A DNA stretch of 64,000 bases from Candidatus Izemoplasmatales bacterium (GCA_041649275.1 JBAZNL010000001.1:62001-126000); one strand, 5' to 3'. Positions 32,901-42,425 are shown, counted from the first letter of the stretch. Numbers and translations: made by a program. The notes: generated from the sequence alone by a model not told the origin.

Positions 32901-32920
32901 CGGATCGCCTCCCTGCCTCC

Positions 32921-32926
32921 ATTATA
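32921..32926 (-). promoter_or_regulatory. -10 box of the SRPBCC gene
   Basis: TATAAT on the minus strand, 21 nt upstream of the start codon at 32900. Confidence 0.4.
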
Positions 32927-32966
32927 ACAGAACGCACGGGGACGCGATCGTTTATTTTCGATCCCG

Positions 32967-32995
32967 TTGACAATCGCGGTTCGCTGCCGTATGAT
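32967..32995 (+). promoter_or_regulatory. Strong promoter of the GNAT gene
   Basis: Consensus TTGACA (32967-32972), a 17-nt spacer and TATGAT (32990-32995), with transcription expected to start just before the AAGGGGTGAT ribosome site. Confidence 0.75.
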
Positions 32996-33014
32996 ATCCG
33001 CAAGGGGTGATACC

Positions 33015-33548
33015 ATGGATGAAGTCGCGCTCAAGGACGGCAGGACGCTTGCGATCCGGCGGGCAGGACCCGCCGACGCCGAGGCGATGCTCGACTACCT
33101 GCACGCCGTCGGCGGCGAATCGGACAACCTCCTGTTCGGTTCCGAGGGCGTGCCCTACGCCGTCGAACAGGAACGGGAGATGCTCCAGAAGCTGTCCGAG
33201 GCGAAGACCTCGGCGATGTTCCTCGGCATCCTCGACGGCCGGATCGTCTCCGTGGTGAACGTGAACGCGCCGACGCGGCCGCGCATCGCCCACACCTGCG
33301 AGATCGGGGTGTCGGTCCGGAAGGAATGCTGGAACCTCGGCGTGGGGTCGGCGATGATGGACCGTCTCGTCCGCTTCGCGCGCTCGACCGGGATCCTCGA
33401 GGTGATCCATCTCTCCGTGCGTTCCGACAACCTCCATGCGATCCGGCTCTACGAGCGGACCGGCTTCGTCAAAATCGGCACCTACGAGAAGTACATGAAG
33501 GTCGACGGCCGCTCCCACGACGTCCTCCTGATGAACCTCTACCTTTAA
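33015..33548 (+). CDS. GNAT family N-acetyltransferase
   Basis: 177 aa. The start at 33015 (MDEVALKDG) follows AAGGGGTGAT. The GNAT fold is visible: FLGILDGRIVSVVNVN (strands 2-3), IGVSVRKECWNLGVGSAMMDRLVRFA (strand 4, acetyl-CoA loop and helix 3), then VIHLSVRSDNLHAIRLYERTGFVKIGTYEKYMK. It is close to the ribosomal-protein or amino-group acetyltransferases of RimI/PhnO style. The acceptor is unknown. The gene is monocistronic with a strong promoter. Confidence 0.88.
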   Translation: MDEVALKDGRTLAIRRAGPADAEAMLDYLHAVGGESDNLLFGSEGVPYAVEQEREMLQKLSEAKTSAMFLGILDGRIVSVVNVNAPTRPRIAHTCEIGVSVRKECWNLGVGSAMMDRLVRFARSTGILEVIHLSVRSDNLHAIRLYERTGFVKIGTYEKYMKVDGRSHDVLLMNLYL

Positions 33549-33556
33549 GGACGTCG

Positions 33557-33598
33557 AAAAGCGCGTCGCTCCGCATATCGCGGAACGGCGCGCTTTTT
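33557..33598. terminator. Bidirectional terminator
   Basis: AAAAGCGCG pairs with CGCGCTTTT around an inner CCGC/GCGG hairpin. It ends the GNAT gene and, on the other strand, reaches the bioY stop codon, so the fatty-acid operon also ends here. Confidence 0.75.
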
Positions 33599-34131
33599 CA
33601 GTGTTGATCCGCGATGCGGCGAAGGCGCTTCGCAAGCATCGCCGCAAGGACGACCTTGACGACGTCAAGGACCGCGTAGGGCGTCATTCCGAATAGAACA
33701 GATAACCACGGAATCCCCGCGACGAACGCGGTCCAAAGGGACGCGAGCGGGTAGAGTCCGAGGATCGCGAAGCCGATTCCGGCCGCGATCCGGATGACGG
33801 TCCGGTTTGTTCCGCGAACCGCCAGAGCAATCGCGCCGGCGACGGCCGGGAAGAGCCAGAGGAACGCCCCCGACGGACCGACGAGGACGGAAAGGCCGCC
33901 GGTTCCGCCGGCGAACACCGGCAGCCCGGCCGCGCCGAGCGCGACGTACCCGAGCATCGCCGCAGACGCCGCGGCGGGGGGGAGAACGAATCCCGCGAGG
34001 ACCACGAAGAACGACTGCAGGGTGAAGGCGACCGGAATCCCGGGCAGCGTGAAGGGCGGAATCAGCCAGACGGAGACGGCCGCGAGGGCGGTGAAGACGG
34101 CGGTTCCGGCGAGGCGGCGGGTCCTCGTCAA
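33598..34131 (-). CDS. bioY: BioY biotin transporter S component
   Basis: 177 aa membrane protein with about six spans. Family marks: RLAGTAVFTALAAVSVWL at the N-terminus, the VAFTLQSFFVVLAGFVLPP segment and the GAAGLPVFAGGTGGLSVLVGPSGAFL glycine-rich signature that binds biotin. It works with an ECF energising module encoded elsewhere. It is the last gene of the fatty-acid operon, which makes sense because AccB needs biotin. Confidence 0.93.
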   Translation of the reverse strand: MTRTRRLAGTAVFTALAAVSVWLIPPFTLPGIPVAFTLQSFFVVLAGFVLPPAAASAAMLGYVALGAAGLPVFAGGTGGLSVLVGPSGAFLWLFPAVAGAIALAVRGTNRTVIRIAAGIGFAILGLYPLASLWTAFVAGIPWLSVLFGMTPYAVLDVVKVVLAAMLAKRLRRIADQH

Positions 34132-34135
34132 GGCG

Positions 34136-34558
34136 TCATCCGACCACGAACGAGAACTGCGCCTCGCAGGCGACCTCGTCCTCGACCCTGGCGACGGCGG
34201 TGCCGAAGCCGAACCTCCCGCGCATGCGGGTGATCTCGACTTCGAGCAGGAGCGTGTCGCCGGGGACCACCTTCCGGCGGAACTTGGCCTTCTCGATGCC
34301 GGTGAAGTAGGCGATCTTGCCCTGGTACTGCGGGTCGGAGAGGAGCACGATCGCGCCCATCTGGGCGAGCGACTCGGTGATCAGGACCCCCGGCATCACC
34401 GGGTGTCCGGGAAAATGGCCCTGGAAGTAGAACTCCTCGGCGCGGACGTGCTTGATCCCGATGCCGCCCTTCATCGGCGTGTAGTCGAGGACCTCGTCGA
34501 CGAGCAGGAACGGTTCGCGGTGCGGCAGGATCTTCTTGATCCCCTCGAGCGAGAGCAT
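34136..34558 (-). CDS. fabZ: 3-hydroxyacyl-[ACP] dehydratase
   Basis: 140 aa hot-dog-fold dehydratase for the elongation cycle. The start at 34558 shares a base with the fabF stop (TGATG). Residues about 9-22 read ILPHREPFLLVDEV. The active-site helix motif GHFPGHPVMPGVLITESLAQ (about 49-68) carries the catalytic His and the Glu. Downstream FTGIEKAKFRRKVVPGD is typical. It lacks the extra residues of FabA isomerases. Confidence 0.95.
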   Translation of the reverse strand: MLSLEGIKKILPHREPFLLVDEVLDYTPMKGGIGIKHVRAEEFYFQGHFPGHPVMPGVLITESLAQMGAIVLLSDPQYQGKIAYFTGIEKAKFRRKVVPGDTLLLEVEITRMRGRFGFGTAVARVEDEVACEAQFSFVVG

Positions 34559-35817
34559 CACTCCGCCCTCCCCTCGATCCGCTTGACGACCACGGCTGCG
34601 TTCTGGCCGCCGAAGCCGAGGTTCACGTTCATCGCGTAAGTGAGGTTCTTCCGCTTCGCGACGTTCGGGGTGTAGTCGAGGTCGCAGTCGGGGTCGGGTT
34701 CCCGGTAATGGATCGTCGGCGGGACGATCCCGTCCTTCACCGCGAGGAGGGTGAGGATCGTCTCGATCCCGCCGGTGGCGCCGAGGGCGTGTCCGGTCAT
34801 CGACTTCGTCGAACTCACGGACAGCTCGTACGCAAGCGGACCGAACGCCTTCTTGATCCCGAGCGTCTCGAACTTGTCGTTCAGGACCGTCGAGGTCCCG
34901 TGCGCGTTCACGTAGCCGACGTCGGACGGGGAGATCCCGGCGTCCGCGAGGGCGAGGGTCATGCATCTTGCGACTGCCTCGGCGGATTCGTCCGGGGCGG
35001 TGATGTGGTATGCGTCGGAGGTTGCGCCGTAGCCGACGACCTCGCCATAGATCGACGCCTTTCGCGCGACCGCGCGCTCGTATTCCTCGAGCACGAGGAT
35101 GCCCGCGCCCTCCGCCATCACGAAGCCGCTCCGGCGCTTGTCGAAGGGCACCGAGGCGGTCTCCGGATCGGCGGACGTCGAGAGCGCCTTCATGTTCGCG
35201 AAGCCGGCGACGCCGAAGGCGTTCACGGCGGCTTCGGCGCCGCCCGCGAGGGCGAGGTCGAGATAGCCGTCGCGGATCGCCCGGAAGGCTTCTCCGATCG
35301 CGTTCGTGCCGGCCGAGCAGGCCGTCACGATCGGGATGTTCGGTCCCTTGAGGCCGAAGCGGATCGAGACGTTCGCGCCGATCAGGTTGACGATCGCGTT
35401 CGGGATGAAGAACGGGCTCATCCGGTCGAGACCCTTGGCAACGGCGTTCTTGGCCTCCTCCCAGATCGTCGTGAGACCGCCGATCCCGGAGGCGACGTAG
35501 GTGCCGAAACGGTACGGATCATAGTCCGCCGGCGCTAAGCGCGCGGACCGATAGGCCTCGTCCGCGGCGGCGATTCCGAGCAGGATCGCGCGGTCGAGGC
35601 GGCGCGCGTCGCGCGGACCGACGAGCGGCGTCGGATCGAAGCCCTTGACTTCGCCGGCGACCTTGACCTTCGACTCGGAGGCGTCGAAGAGGGTGATGGG
35701 GGCGATGCCGTTCTTCCCGGCCCTGATCGCCTCCCAGGTGCTTTTCACGTCGTTTCCGACGCTGGTCAGAAGGCCGAGACCGGTGACGACGACCCTGCGC
35801 TTCACGGCCGGCCTCAC
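34558..35817 (-). CDS. fabF: 3-oxoacyl-[ACP] synthase II
   Basis: 419 aa condensing enzyme. The start is a GTG at 35817 that overlaps the fabG stop (GTGA); no ATG lies nearby in frame. Catalytic Cys in IVTACSAGTNAIGEAF, the two His in VNAHGTSTVLND and MTGHALGATGG, and KSMTGH as expected. It extends acyl-ACP with malonyl-ACP. It is the only FabF/FabB in the window. Confidence 0.95.
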   Translation of the reverse strand: MRPAVKRRVVVTGLGLLTSVGNDVKSTWEAIRAGKNGIAPITLFDASESKVKVAGEVKGFDPTPLVGPRDARRLDRAILLGIAAADEAYRSARLAPADYDPYRFGTYVASGIGGLTTIWEEAKNAVAKGLDRMSPFFIPNAIVNLIGANVSIRFGLKGPNIPIVTACSAGTNAIGEAFRAIRDGYLDLALAGGAEAAVNAFGVAGFANMKALSTSADPETASVPFDKRRSGFVMAEGAGILVLEEYERAVARKASIYGEVVGYGATSDAYHITAPDESAEAVARCMTLALADAGISPSDVGYVNAHGTSTVLNDKFETLGIKKAFGPLAYELSVSSTKSMTGHALGATGGIETILTLLAVKDGIVPPTIHYREPDPDCDLDYTPNVAKRKNLTYAMNVNLGFGGQNAAVVVKRIEGRAE

Positions 35818-36557
35818 ATCACGATCCCGCCGTCGACGGCGAGCGTGTGACCGGTGATGTAGGCGGCGTCCGCGGACACGAGGAAGGCGACCGCCTTCGC
35901 GACGTCCTCAGGCGATCCGATGCGTCTGAGCGGAATCTGTTCCTTCCACTTCTCGATGGCTTCGACGGGCATGTTCGCGGTCATCGCGGTGTCGATGAAG
36001 CCGGGAGCGACGACGTTCACGGTGACGCCGCGGGAGGCGACCTCGCGGGCAAGCGCCTTCGAAAGCCCGATGACCCCCGCCTTGGCGGCGGAGTAGTTCG
36101 TCTGGCCGGGGTTCCCGAGGATGCCGGAGACGGAGGAGACGTTCACGATCCTGCCCGCCGGACTCCGGAGGATCGGCTTCAAGGCATGGCGGCACATGTT
36201 CCAGACGCCCTTCAGGTCGGTGTCGACGACCTTGTCGAACTGCTCCTCCGTCATTCGGAGAAGCAGGTTGTCGGCGACCACGCCGGCGTTGTTCACGAGA
36301 ATGTCGAGACCGCCGCACTTCTCGACGGCGAAGTCGACGATCCGTTTCGCGTCCGCATGGACGCTCACGTCCGCCTGGACCGCATAGGCGATTCCACCTG
36401 ATGCGGTGATTTCCGCCACGAGTTCCTCCGCGGCCGCGGCGCTCGAGCGGTAGTTCACGACGACCTTCGCGCCGCGTGCAGAAAGTTCGAGCGCGATCGC
36501 CCGGCCGATTCCGACCGCACCGCCGGTGACGACGGCGATTCTATTCGACAAATCCAT
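35814..36557 (-). CDS. fabG: 3-oxoacyl-[ACP] reductase
   Basis: 247 aa short-chain dehydrogenase. NADPH site TGGAVGIGRAIA at residues about 11-22, NNAGV near 89, catalytic Ser in VNVSSVSG, and YSAAKAG with Tyr and Lys. It overlaps the end of fabD by 17 nt. It reduces the 3-keto group in each elongation cycle. Confidence 0.95.
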   Translation of the reverse strand: MDLSNRIAVVTGGAVGIGRAIALELSARGAKVVVNYRSSAAAAEELVAEITASGGIAYAVQADVSVHADAKRIVDFAVEKCGGLDILVNNAGVVADNLLLRMTEEQFDKVVDTDLKGVWNMCRHALKPILRSPAGRIVNVSSVSGILGNPGQTNYSAAKAGVIGLSKALAREVASRGVTVNVVAPGFIDTAMTANMPVEAIEKWKEQIPLRRIGSPEDVAKAVAFLVSADAAYITGHTLAVDGGIVM

Positions 36558-37491
36558 GTTCTGTCAACCACCTTTCCAGATCCGGAAGGCCGTCCGGCCC
36601 GTCGAGACGGGCGACGGCGGCCGTCGGATCGATCTTGCGTATGAACCCCGAGAGGACCGATCCCGGTCCGATCTCGAGGAAATGCCCGATGCCGGAAGCG
36701 ACGAGCGCCCGGATCGTATCCTCGAAGCGTACCGGCTCGAGGACCTGTCGGACGAGAGTCTTCCTCAGTTCGCCCTTGCGATGCGGGGCGGCGGTCACGT
36801 TCGACCAAACCGGGACGGCGGGGAAGAACGGTTCCGCATTTTCGAGTGCGCGGGCCAGACGTTCCGCCGCCGAGGACATCAGCGGCGAATGGAACGCTCC
36901 CGAGACGTTCAGGGGGACGATCCGCTTCGCGCCGGCCTGCTTCGCGAGTTCCGCGGCCTTCGCCACGGCTTCCGCGTCGCCCGAGATGACGATCTGCCCG
37001 GGACAGTTCAGGTTCGCCGGAACCACGATCGCGGTCGGCGTCGAGGCGACCGCGCAGACTTCCTTGAGCCTGTCTTCGGACAGGCCGAGGATGGCCGCCA
37101 TCGCGCCGGGACGTTCCTTCGCGGCCGCCTGCATCGCCGCGGCACGGATTCCGACAAGGCGGAGGAGGCTTTCGAAGTCGTAGACGCCGGCGGCGCCGAG
37201 GGCGGTCCACTCGCCGAGCGAGAAGCCGGCGAAGGCGGCGGGTTTCAATGGATGGCGGCGAAGGAGCGCCTTGTAGGCGATCAGGGACGAGATCACGATC
37301 GCGGGCTGGGCGAGGAGGGTGTCGTCGAGACTACCGTCCTCGGAGGACAGGACCGCGGACAGGTCGTATCCGAGAATCCGCGAAGCCTCGTCGAGGGTCT
37401 TCGCGACGCCGGGGTCGTCGTCGAGCCAGTCGATCCCCATGCCGGGGTGCTGCGCCCCCTGGCCGGGGAAGAGGATCGCGAGCGCGGGCAT
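36541..37491 (-). CDS. fabD: Malonyl-CoA:ACP transacylase
   Basis: 316 aa. N-terminal LFPGQGAQHPGMG, catalytic Ser in FAGFSLGEWTALGAAG near residue 92, the QVISG-type NCPGQIVISGD and the active His in VSGAFHSPLM. The start at 37491 shares a base with the fabK stop. It loads malonyl units onto ACP. Confidence 0.95.
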   Translation of the reverse strand: MPALAILFPGQGAQHPGMGIDWLDDDPGVAKTLDEASRILGYDLSAVLSSEDGSLDDTLLAQPAIVISSLIAYKALLRRHPLKPAAFAGFSLGEWTALGAAGVYDFESLLRLVGIRAAAMQAAAKERPGAMAAILGLSEDRLKEVCAVASTPTAIVVPANLNCPGQIVISGDAEAVAKAAELAKQAGAKRIVPLNVSGAFHSPLMSSAAERLARALENAEPFFPAVPVWSNVTAAPHRKGELRKTLVRQVLEPVRFEDTIRALVASGIGHFLEIGPGSVLSGFIRKIDPTAAVARLDGPDGLPDLERWLTEHGFVE

Positions 37492-38423
37492 CAGAGAACC
37501 TCGAGCGAATCCTTGTAGGCGGCGACGCCGTCGAAGAGGTCGGAGAGGACCTCCTTCATCGGCCGGATCCGCCTGACCATGCCGGCGATCTGTCCGGCCA
37601 TGAAGGAGCCGGTCTCGACGTTCCCGTCGAAGACGGCGCGGCGGAGCGACCCGAGCGTCAGCTTTTCGAGTTCCTCGAGGGTGGCGCCTTGCTTGGACAT
37701 CTCGAGGTATTCGTTCGCCATCGGGTTCTTCAGGACCCGGACCGGTGCGCCGGTCTGACGGCCGGTGACGACGGTCGAGGTGTCGCGCGCGTCGACGACC
37801 ATCTTCTTGTAGTTGTCGTGGATCGGGCACTCCTCGGTCGCGAGCAGGACGGTCCCGACCTGGACGCCCTTGGCGCCGAGGGCGAAGGCGGCGAGAACGC
37901 CGCGCTTGTCGGCGATCCCGCCGGCGGCGATGACGGGGATCCTGACGGCGTCGACGACCTGGGGGACGAGCGCCATCGTCGTCAGTTCGCCGATGTGTCC
38001 GCCCGACTCGGTGCCTTCCGCGATCACCGCGTCGGCGCCGGCGCGCTCGACGCGCTGGGCGAGGGCAACGGAGGGGACGACCGGGATCACCTTGATGCCG
38101 GCCTGCTTCCAGACCTCCATGTAGATGCCAGGGTTGCCGGCACCGGTGGTGACGACCGGCACCTTCTCCTCGACGACGACCTTGGCGATCGCCGGGGCAT
38201 GCGGACTCATCAGCATGATGTTGACGCCGAAGGGCTTGTCCGTCATCGTCCGGCACGTGCGGATCTGGGAGCGGACCCATTCGGGATCGTTCCCGCCGGC
38301 GCCGATGAGGCCGAAGCCGCCGGCCTCGCAGACCGCGGCGCAGAGGGTCGCGGTGGCGATGTTGGCCATCCCGCCCTGGATCAGGGGATATCTCGAACTG
38401 AGCAATTCCGTGATGTTTCTCAT
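37491..38423 (-). CDS. fabK: Enoyl-[ACP] reductase II (FMN type)
   Basis: 310 aa flavin TIM-barrel reductase. Marks: YPLIQGGMANIATATLCAAV at the N-terminus, FGVNIMLMSP, VVTTGAGNPG, AEGTESGGHIGE near residue 140-151 and PVIAAGGIADKRGVLAAFALGA. AGGAGG precedes the start. It replaces the FabI enoyl reductase, which is not in the window, so the last reduction of the cycle is FMN-dependent and the cell should be naturally insensitive to triclosan at this step (family knowledge). Confidence 0.94.
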   Translation of the reverse strand: MRNITELLSSRYPLIQGGMANIATATLCAAVCEAGGFGLIGAGGNDPEWVRSQIRTCRTMTDKPFGVNIMLMSPHAPAIAKVVVEEKVPVVTTGAGNPGIYMEVWKQAGIKVIPVVPSVALAQRVERAGADAVIAEGTESGGHIGELTTMALVPQVVDAVRIPVIAAGGIADKRGVLAAFALGAKGVQVGTVLLATEECPIHDNYKKMVVDARDTSTVVTGRQTGAPVRVLKNPMANEYLEMSKQGATLEELEKLTLGSLRRAVFDGNVETGSFMAGQIAGMVRRIRPMKEVLSDLFDGVAAYKDSLEVL

Positions 38424-38431
38424 GGTTCCTC

Positions 38432-39373
38432 CTAAAGGGTGATGATCGCGCTGCCCCACGTGAAGCCGCCGCCGAAGCCGACGAGCAGGGCGCGCTTGCC
38501 CCGCGCCTCGGGATGGATGTCGCGGTATTCGTCGAGGGCGATGATGATCGATGCGGCCGACGTGTTGCCGGTCTCGCGGATGTTCATGAAGAACTTGTGG
38601 AACGGCACGTCGAGCGATCGTGCGACCGACTGGACGATGCGGATGTTGGCCTGGTGCGGGATCACGACCTCGATGTCGTCGAGCGACATTCCGGCGACCT
38701 TGAGGATGTGCCGGATCGCCGTCTCGACGGCGTTCACGGCGAAGGCGTACACCTTCGCCCCATCCATCCGGATGCGGTCGCGGACGACGGTGAGGGCGCT
38801 CTCTCGGTCGCAGTCGGAGGCGGTGAAGAAGTGCGCCGGAGCGGCGGTGAGGCGCGCCGGCTCGAGGATCGCGGCGCCGGCCCCGTCGCCGAAGAGGACG
38901 CAGGTGTTGCGGTCGGTGTAGTCGACGCAGCGGGTGAGGGTTTCTGCGCCGATCACGAGCGCGGCGTGAAACCGTCCCGACTGCAAAAGGTTCGAGGCAA
39001 CCTCGAGGGCGTAGATGAAGCCGGTGCAGGCGGCATTCACGTCGAACGCCATCACCGGCCGGCCTTCGAGGCCGAGCTTGGACTGGATGAAGTTGGCGGT
39101 CGACGGCGTCTGCTGGTCGCCGGTGATCGTCGCCGTGACGATCAGGTCGATCCTGTCCTTGTCGTAGCCGTTCTTCGCGATTGCGTCGAGCGCGGCCTTG
39201 AATGCCATGTCGGAAGTCTGTTCTCCGACCGCCTTGTGGCGGTTCATGATCCCGGTGCGCGTCTCGATCCATTCGGAGGAGGTGTCGACCATCTTCTCGA
39301 GGTCGGCGTTCGAGATCGTCGCCGGCGGGAGATAGCGGCCGGTGCCGACGAGCCTAATCCTGGGTTTCACCAT
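38432..39373 (-). CDS. fabH: 3-oxoacyl-[ACP] synthase III
   Basis: 313 aa initiating condensing enzyme. The start at 39373 has GAGGGGG upstream and overlaps accA by 20 nt. Catalytic Cys in VNAACTGFIYAL near residue 112, His in VIPHQANIRI near 240 and Asn in ETGNTSAASI near 270. It condenses an acyl-CoA primer with malonyl-ACP. Whether the primer is acetyl or branched cannot be read from sequence. Confidence 0.95.
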   Translation of the reverse strand: MVKPRIRLVGTGRYLPPATISNADLEKMVDTSSEWIETRTGIMNRHKAVGEQTSDMAFKAALDAIAKNGYDKDRIDLIVTATITGDQQTPSTANFIQSKLGLEGRPVMAFDVNAACTGFIYALEVASNLLQSGRFHAALVIGAETLTRCVDYTDRNTCVLFGDGAGAAILEPARLTAAPAHFFTASDCDRESALTVVRDRIRMDGAKVYAFAVNAVETAIRHILKVAGMSLDDIEVVIPHQANIRIVQSVARSLDVPFHKFFMNIRETGNTSAASIIIALDEYRDIHPEARGKRALLVGFGGGFTWGSAIITL

Positions 39374-40196
39374 GGACCCCCTCAGGCATCGCGGAGCGGA
39401 TCTCGCCGATCGCGCGGTATTTGGCGTAACGGTTCTCCAGGAGCGTCTGAAGCGGCAGACCGCAGACGGCGACGAGGGCGCTCTTGAGGAAGCCCTCGAC
39501 GGCGACATAGCCGGTTGCGGGATCGACGTGCAGTCCCGGACCCTCCGGCATCACTTCGTCGATGGCCCCGAGGGCGTACAGGTCGGGGGCCGTCAGCTTC
39601 ATCAGCGCCGCCGCCTCGGGGGCCTTCTCGGCGTCCTTGTACAGGATCGCCGCGAAGCCTTCGGGCGAGAGGATCGAATAGGTGGCGTTCTCGAACATCG
39701 CGACGCGGTCGCCGAGGCCGATCCCGAGGGCGCCGCCGGATCCGCCCTCGCCGAGGACGATCGTGACGACGGGAGTCTTCAGGGTCGACATCGCCTTCAG
39801 GTTCTCGGCGATCGCGCCGGCCTGGCCGCGTTCCTCGGCGCCGATCCCGGGATAGGCGCCGGGGGTGTCGACGATCGTGACGACGGGACGGTGGAACTTC
39901 TCCGCCTGGCGCATCAGCCGAAGCGCCTTGCGGTATCCCTCCGGATGGGGCATCCCGAAGTTGCGGTGGATCTTGTCGTCGGTGTTCGTGCCCTTCTCCT
40001 GGGCGATGACGGTGACGGCGCGGCCGTCGAAGGTGGCGATCCCGCCGACGACGGCGGGATCGTCGCCGAAGAGGCGGTCGCCGTGCAGTTCGAGGAAGTC
40101 GGGGAAGAGGCGGGCGATCAGCGAAAGCGCCGTCGGGCGCTTCGGATGGCGCGCGAGTCGGACCTTCTCCCAGGCGTTGTTTCTGATCTCATTCAT
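39354..40196 (-). CDS. accA: Acetyl-CoA carboxylase carboxyltransferase alpha
   Basis: 280 aa. It is slightly shorter at the N-terminus than many AccA proteins. Marks: WEKVRLARHPKRPTAL, FLELHGDRLFGDDPAVVGGIA, DTPGAYPGIGAEERGQAGAIA and LGEGGSGGALGI. It overlaps accD by ATGA. With AccD it transfers the carboxyl group from biotin to acetyl-CoA. Confidence 0.95.
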   Translation of the reverse strand: MNEIRNNAWEKVRLARHPKRPTALSLIARLFPDFLELHGDRLFGDDPAVVGGIATFDGRAVTVIAQEKGTNTDDKIHRNFGMPHPEGYRKALRLMRQAEKFHRPVVTIVDTPGAYPGIGAEERGQAGAIAENLKAMSTLKTPVVTIVLGEGGSGGALGIGLGDRVAMFENATYSILSPEGFAAILYKDAEKAPEAAALMKLTAPDLYALGAIDEVMPEGPGLHVDPATGYVAVEGFLKSALVAVCGLPLQTLLENRYAKYRAIGEIRSAMPEGVHGETQD

Positions 40197-41068
40197 GGCC
40201 GTACCTCCCGATGGAGACGGAGCAGGCGCGACAGGAGCATCCGCATCTCGGAGCGCGCCGCGACGAGGTCGACGGCGCCATGCTTGAGCTGGAACGTCTC
40301 GGTCTGGAAGCCTTCCGGCAGCTCCTGGCGGATCGTCTGCTTGATGACCCGCGGACCGGCAAAGCCGATCAGCGAGGATTTCTCGGCGATGTTGACGTCG
40401 CCGAGCGAGGCGAAGGAAGCGGCGACGCCGCCGGTGGTCGGATGGGTGAGGACGCTCACGTAAAGGAGACCCGCGGCGTCGTGGCGCGCGAGCGCTCCGG
40501 CCGTCTTCCCCATCTGCATGAGCGAGAGGATGCCCTCCTGCATGCGGGCGCCGCCCGAGGCGGAGAAGATCACGAGGGGCAGTCGACGCTCGGTCGCGCG
40601 TTCGACGAGCCTGGCGACCTTCTCGCCGACGGCGGAACCCATCGAACCCATCATGAAGGAAGCGTCGAGCACGCCGACGGCGACGGGGATGCCGGTGATC
40701 GACGCGGTTCCGGACAGGAAGGCCTCGTTCATCCCCGAGGCGGCCTTTCCGGCCGCGAGCTTCTCGGGATAGTCGGGCATGCCGAGGGGATCGGCCGAAG
40801 TGACCTCGGCGTCCGTCTCGACGAACGAGCCGGGGTCGACGGTGATCTGGATCCGCTTCGCGGCGCCGATCTTGAAATGCGCGCCGCAGGTGGGGCAGAC
40901 GCCGTCGTTCTTGTCGAGGACGCGCTGGTAGACGGCGTTCCCGCAGGCTTCGCACTTGACGAAGAGGCCTTCGGGAATGTCGACGGAGCGGGCGACCTCT
41001 TCCTTGTTCAGGATCGTCTTCCTGAACTTCGCGAGCCGTTCCTGACGTTCACTCAGCGAATCTTTCAT
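40193..41068 (-). CDS. accD: Acetyl-CoA carboxylase carboxyltransferase beta
   Basis: 291 aa. The N-terminal zinc ribbon is intact (CEACG then CPTCG). The crotonase-like domain shows GSMGSAVGEKVARLVE, IFSASGGARMQEGILSLMQM and HPTTGGVAASFASLGD. It begins 20 nt inside the 3' end of accC. Forms the A2B2 carboxyltransferase with AccA. Confidence 0.95.
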   Translation of the reverse strand: MKDSLSERQERLAKFRKTILNKEEVARSVDIPEGLFVKCEACGNAVYQRVLDKNDGVCPTCGAHFKIGAAKRIQITVDPGSFVETDAEVTSADPLGMPDYPEKLAAGKAASGMNEAFLSGTASITGIPVAVGVLDASFMMGSMGSAVGEKVARLVERATERRLPLVIFSASGGARMQEGILSLMQMGKTAGALARHDAAGLLYVSVLTHPTTGGVAASFASLGDVNIAEKSSLIGFAGPRVIKQTIRQELPEGFQTETFQLKHGAVDLVAARSEMRMLLSRLLRLHREVRP

Positions 41069-42425
41069 AACGCTCGCCTCCGATCGTCGTCTGGAACCGG
41101 GCGATGAATCCCGTGTCGACGAGGCCCTTGACGTACTCGGGATCGTGCATGATCAGATAGAGGTATTCGACGTTGTTCTTGACGCCGTCGACGACGAACT
41201 GCTCGAGCGCGGTCCGCATCTTGCGGATCGCGTCGCGCCGCGTCGGCGCGTGCACGATCAGTTTCGCCATCAGCGAATCGTAATAGGGGGGAATCTCGTA
41301 GCCGGAGAACAGGTGGGTGTCGATTCGGACCCCCGGGCCGCCCGGGAGGATCAGCCGTTCGACGGTTCCCGGCGTCGGCCGGAAGTCGTTCATCGGATCC
41401 TCGGCGCAGATCCGGCACTCGATCGCGTGACCCTGGAAGCGGACGTCGGTCTGGCGGAAGGACAGTTCGTTCCCGTAGGCGATGCGGATCTGTTCCTTGA
41501 CGAGGTCGATGCCGGTGACCCATTCGGTCACGGGATGCTCGACCTGGATCCTGGCGTTCATCTCGATGAAGAAGAAATCGCCCTGGTTGTCGACGAGGAA
41601 CTCGATCGTGCCGGCGTTCTGGTAGCCGACCGCCTTCGCGAGCCGGACGGCGGCCGCACCAAGTTTTCGCCGGACGGCGTCGGGAAGGTTGACACCCGGC
41701 GATTCCTCGACGATCTTCTGGTTGCGGCGCTGGATCGAACAGTCGCGCTCGCCGAGATGGACGACGTTTCCGGCCTTGTCGGCGAGGATCTGGACCTCGA
41801 TGTGGCGGGGCCGGTCGAGATACTTCTCGACGTAGAGGGACTTGTCCCCGAAGCTCGATTCGGCTTCGAGACGCGTACGTGCGAACGTGCGGGCGAACGC
41901 CTCGTCATCGCCGACGACCGCGATCCCACGACCGCCGCCGCCGGCGGCGGCCTTGATCATCACCGGATAACCGATCCGATGGGCGATCCGGAGACCGGCG
42001 TCGACGTCTTCGATGATGCCCTCGCTGCCTTCGATCACGGGGATGCCGTTCTCCGCGGCGACACGCCGCGCGGCGACCTTGTCGCCCATGAGCGCGATCA
42101 CCCTCGCGGAGGGACCGATGAAGCCGATCCCGCAGCTTTCGACCATCTCGACGAAACGCGGGTTCTCGGCGAGGAAGCCGTACCCGGGATGGATCGCGTT
42201 GCATCCGGTCGCGATCGCCGCGGCCAGGACGTTGTTCATGTGGAGGTAGCTGTCGCGGCTCTGGGGACCGCCGACGCAGACGGCCTCGTCGGCGAGCTTG
42301 ACGTGGAGGGCGCCGGCGTCCGCCGTCGAATGGACGGCGACCGTCGGAATCCCGAGTTCCTTCGCCGCCCGGATGATGCGGATGGCGATCTCCCCGCGGT
42401 TGGCCACGAGGATCTTATTGGGCAT
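41049..42425 (-). CDS. accC: Biotin carboxylase
   Basis: 458 aa ATP-grasp enzyme. N-terminal KILVANRGEIAIRIIRAAKELG, the Gly-rich lid KAAAGGGGRGIAVV, EMNARIQVEHPVTEWVTGID and RICAEDP. It carboxylates biotin on AccB with bicarbonate and ATP. It overlaps accB by 11 nt. Confidence 0.96.
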   Translation of the reverse strand: MPNKILVANRGEIAIRIIRAAKELGIPTVAVHSTADAGALHVKLADEAVCVGGPQSRDSYLHMNNVLAAAIATGCNAIHPGYGFLAENPRFVEMVESCGIGFIGPSARVIALMGDKVAARRVAAENGIPVIEGSEGIIEDVDAGLRIAHRIGYPVMIKAAAGGGGRGIAVVGDDEAFARTFARTRLEAESSFGDKSLYVEKYLDRPRHIEVQILADKAGNVVHLGERDCSIQRRNQKIVEESPGVNLPDAVRRKLGAAAVRLAKAVGYQNAGTIEFLVDNQGDFFFIEMNARIQVEHPVTEWVTGIDLVKEQIRIAYGNELSFRQTDVRFQGHAIECRICAEDPMNDFRPTPGTVERLILPGGPGVRIDTHLFSGYEIPPYYDSLMAKLIVHAPTRRDAIRKMRTALEQFVVDGVKNNVEYLYLIMHDPEYVKGLVDTGFIARFQTTIGGERYERFAE